DNA of 64,000 nucleotides from assembly GCA_036320915.1 (NCBI GenBank), contig JAXBDG010000010.1, positions 1,612,001 through 1,676,000 of the forward strand, written 5' to 3'. This DNA comes from Linnemannia elongata (taxonomy: Eukaryota; Mortierellomycota; Mortierellomycetes; Mortierellales; Mortierellaceae). Positions 61,484-64,000 of this stretch are shown in pieces; the first letter of the stretch is position 1, and each line of letters begins with the position of its first letter. Under the pieces are notes generated by a model. That model was not told the DNA's origin. It was given only the letters and a program-made list of their open reading frames with translations, and did no database searches. Both the position numbers and the translations under genes were made by a program.

Positions 61484-63965
61484 TTATGGACCAGAGGCGG
61501 CAGGGTGGGGCGGAGGGGGGTAGTAAAAGTCACCACTACCACCGCCACCGCCGCCACCACTAGAAGTAACAGGTGTGCCAGGAGAAGAATATCCTGCGGT
61601 ACCGCCATTACTACTACTAGAAGCTACAAGGGGACGATGGACAGATCCAGGGCTACTGTCATGATCACTGTTCTGGACGGGCGAGAATCCTGCATACCCC
61701 AAGATCGGTGTACCTCCAGAAACTCCAGCGGGCTGCAAGTATTGTCCTGTGGGCGACTGTAAGGGCACAGATGTGTATGCAAGACTTCCTCCATTGTTAA
61801 AGTTCTGCACAGGAACTTGGATAGGAACTGAGGTGTACCCGTATCCTGTCGAACCAACTCCAATGGTGCCTGGACAAGGAGGAGTGCTCTGGACTGGAAC
61901 AGACATGTATGCAAGTCCTGCAGTCGTCTGTACAGGGATAGTCGTATATCCCACTACAGGTCCTCCTCCCTGTGTACAGTTGATGGTTGAGGGATCGAAA
62001 ATAGTCGGTGTCAATGATCCTGATGTGGGAACAAAAACAGGCGGTTTGAATTGTTGCTGTTGAAAATCAGGACCCTTGGGATTGTTGAGCGGTGACATGG
62101 GTAAGAGCTGAGGGTCGTGTCGGTTATGCGGTTCAAAATGCAATCCCATGGCAACTGCATCCTGTGGGCTGCGAGCTGAAGAGTAGTCATTAAGGTCTGC
62201 TGCCATTGCTGCGCCGACCTGGGGATTGCGTGCTGCCATGAGATAGGGTGGCCCGCTCAAGTCTCCAGACTTCATGAACTTTGCGCCTCCAGCAACAGAA
62301 CCGTCTCCTCCTCCACCAGAGGGTTCGTTGGAACGTTCCGCCTGTTGAATGATACGTTGCTGAGCCTGGGACTCGTACAGGGCCTTGTCGCTTCTACGTT
62401 TCATGTACAAGTATACAACTCCTGCCAGCGCCACCACACATAGACTTCCAAGCGTTCCACCCAAGATTCCGCCTAGGTTTGTCGATGACGACGATGACGA
62501 GTTGTTTCTAGTACTGCCGCCGCCGCTGTTGCTGCCGTTGGGGCTAGTGGGTGTGTTGGGGTTCTGCGGAACACCTCCTGTTCCTCCTGGGGTAGTGGGT
62601 GCAGGCAAAGAAGCAAAGTAGGATGGGGGTGTATACTGCTGCACCCACTTCTTTTGCGAGAAGCTGTAGATAATGGGCGGTCCGTCGATAGTGCTCTTCC
62701 CGTCGAAGCCTCCCCAGACAACAAACTGATCGCCGACAATGGCGCAGGCAGAATAAAGTCGTGTGCTGGCGGTGGGGCCTTGGACCCATGTTTTTGAGGG
62801 CACATCGAGGATGTAGAAGCTACCGGTGAAGTTTCCTGGGGGTGGTGTTCTGCCTCCAAACATCACCACCGTGTTGCCGTCTTCACCTATTTTTTTTTTT
62901 TTTTTTTTTTTGTACAAGTAAGAATACGTCAGTACAACGTATCTTATTCATGCTGTGCGATCAAAGCTGTGGTTGATTTTGGTACCATAAGAAATTTTAG
63001 AACGGATTGAACTTACTGATGGCCATGCAGTGGTCGCATCGCGGGGTTGGCAGGTCGCCAATTGTAGGCTAGAACAACAAAGAATAGCTAAGGGTTAGCA
63101 TCTAATGATAGAACAACCCGGATAAAGGAGTAAACAAAACAAAACAAAAAAAAACAGACAATGCACAGATCACTCCAAATATCTCATAAAAGGATCCCAT
63201 GGGAAGAACGGCAGACAGACATACAAAGGTTCCCCAGGTTTGGCTGTCGAGAAGAAACTCAGTGATATAGGTTGTAGCTTCAAACTCGAGGCTTCCTGTG
63301 ACACCGCCCATGTACATGATCGACCGCCTGGTAGGATGGTAACCCGCGCCCGCAAAGAAACGACTATTCAACGTTCCAGGTGGGATAAGGGTATATGATA
63401 TATCTCGACTGGTAGGGTTATAGACGATCATGTTGTCGGCGCCGTCAATGTAGATTTGTCCTGTTTTGGGGTCGATCACTGTCCGGATCGCCTGGAGAAG
63501 CTCGCCAGTGGTCTTGACCGAGGTGTACTCCCATTTGTCGGCTTGGACGTTGTAGATGTTAACAAAGAGTGCCTGGTTGTTGTAAAAGGTGATGAGGGTC
63601 TGGTTGTCGGCTGTCGAAACTCCGTTGTAGAGGTTATAGGCGGGACCGGGGTTGAGTATCTTCCATACGGGTGCACTGGCTGGCCATGATTTGGAGAGGT
63701 CGAGGGCGGCGAGTTGACTGGATTTAGAGATCTGGACCTCGTTGGTAACAAGCTTGCCTCCCTGGACGTAGAGGTAGTTGCCACCACGCATGAATGCCAT
63801 TTCCTGGACGGGTGATGGTGATGATGATTGTGCTAGTGTGGGTGATGTGAAGTGAGCGCTGAGGATGGATAGCAATAGGGCGAGAGAGAAGAAGCTACGC
63901 CTGGCTGGAGTTGGGGGAGGTTTCCGCCGGCTGCTGTTGCCTTGAAGGCGTCTGGATTGAAACAT
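61484..63965 (-). CDS. Kelch-repeat type I membrane protein 8 (subfamily A), inverted copy
   Basis: Minus-strand exons 63965-63225, 63068-63017 (52 nt) and 62886-61484 join in frame, 731 residues. Exon 1 is 741 nt, exactly as in gene 2. Signal peptide 1 to about 46 (SFFSLALLLSILSAH, cut near TLAQ), then VQEMAFMRGGNYLYVQGGK. Blades: SIMYMGGVTG, TVVMFGGRTP and DQFVVWGGFDG. Cysteines are in CDHCMAI (one more Cys than usual in the middle exon) and YSACAIV. A Ser/Asn/Gly-rich linker precedes the TM (about 404-427, starting LGGILGGTLG). The tail begins MKRRSDKALYESQAQQR, keeps AARNPQV and then has a repeated P-V-Q / Y-T-S-V-P pattern (61740-61960) and a Gly/Pro-rich end. Intron 2 contains a run of 22 T on the + strand (62890-62911) at its acceptor. 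It is the only member of the array on the minus strand. Confidence 0.86.
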
Positions 63966-64000
63966 TTAGAGTATTGGGCTAGGGCTGATATGGAACGGGT

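Overview
The window looks like nuclear DNA of a filamentous fungus, most likely an early-diverging zygosporic fungus close to Mortierellomycota. Every gene I trust is eukaryotic with short GT-AG introns. Several regulators carry long Gln/His/Ser-rich tails, and leaders are pyrimidine-rich. A 7-dehydrocholesterol reductase (DHCR7 type) is present, an enzyme known from Mortierella but rare in other fungi. The taxon is an inference; the gene calls rest on translated motifs and on exon joins I checked for phase.

Left half (1-32640), housekeeping and regulatory genes. A WOPR-domain (Gti1/Pac2) transcription factor (1700-3474) is followed by CNOT11 of the CCR4-NOT deadenylase complex (5022-7919) and mitochondrial cytochrome c peroxidase (8709-11253). 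On the minus strand lie a small soluble ABC ATPase (11591-13259), an unrecognised and possibly broken gene (about 13752-14643) and a TVP15/COPI-associated four-TM protein with a giant Gln-rich tail (15318-18161). On the plus strand follow a flavin amine oxidase with a His-rich insertion (21132-23961), a single-pass membrane protein with a disordered tail (26586-28901) and a CNNM/Mam3-type DUF21+CBS transporter (29371-32640).

Right half (33585-63965), the notable part. It is a tandem array of eight paralogous genes predicted to encode type I membrane proteins: signal peptide, kelch beta-propeller ectodomain with only two conserved cysteines, one transmembrane helix, and a Gln-rich cytoplasmic tail with short conserved motifs. 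All eight share one architecture: a long exon 1 ending in phase 0, a middle exon of exactly 52 nt, and a long last exon. There are two subfamilies (A: 33585, 36562 and 61484; B: 40245, 44033, 47497, 50619 and 54820). One copy is a multiply broken pseudogene, one has lost the start codon for its signal peptide, and one looks like a mosaic joining the ectodomain of one neighbour to the tail of another. DHCR7 (57953-59840, minus) sits inside the array. The array behaves like a fast-evolving surface-receptor family; its ligand and role cannot be read from the sequence.

No tRNA, rRNA, transposon ORF or CRISPR array was found. Long homopolymers and a few microsatellites lie in intergenic regions and introns.
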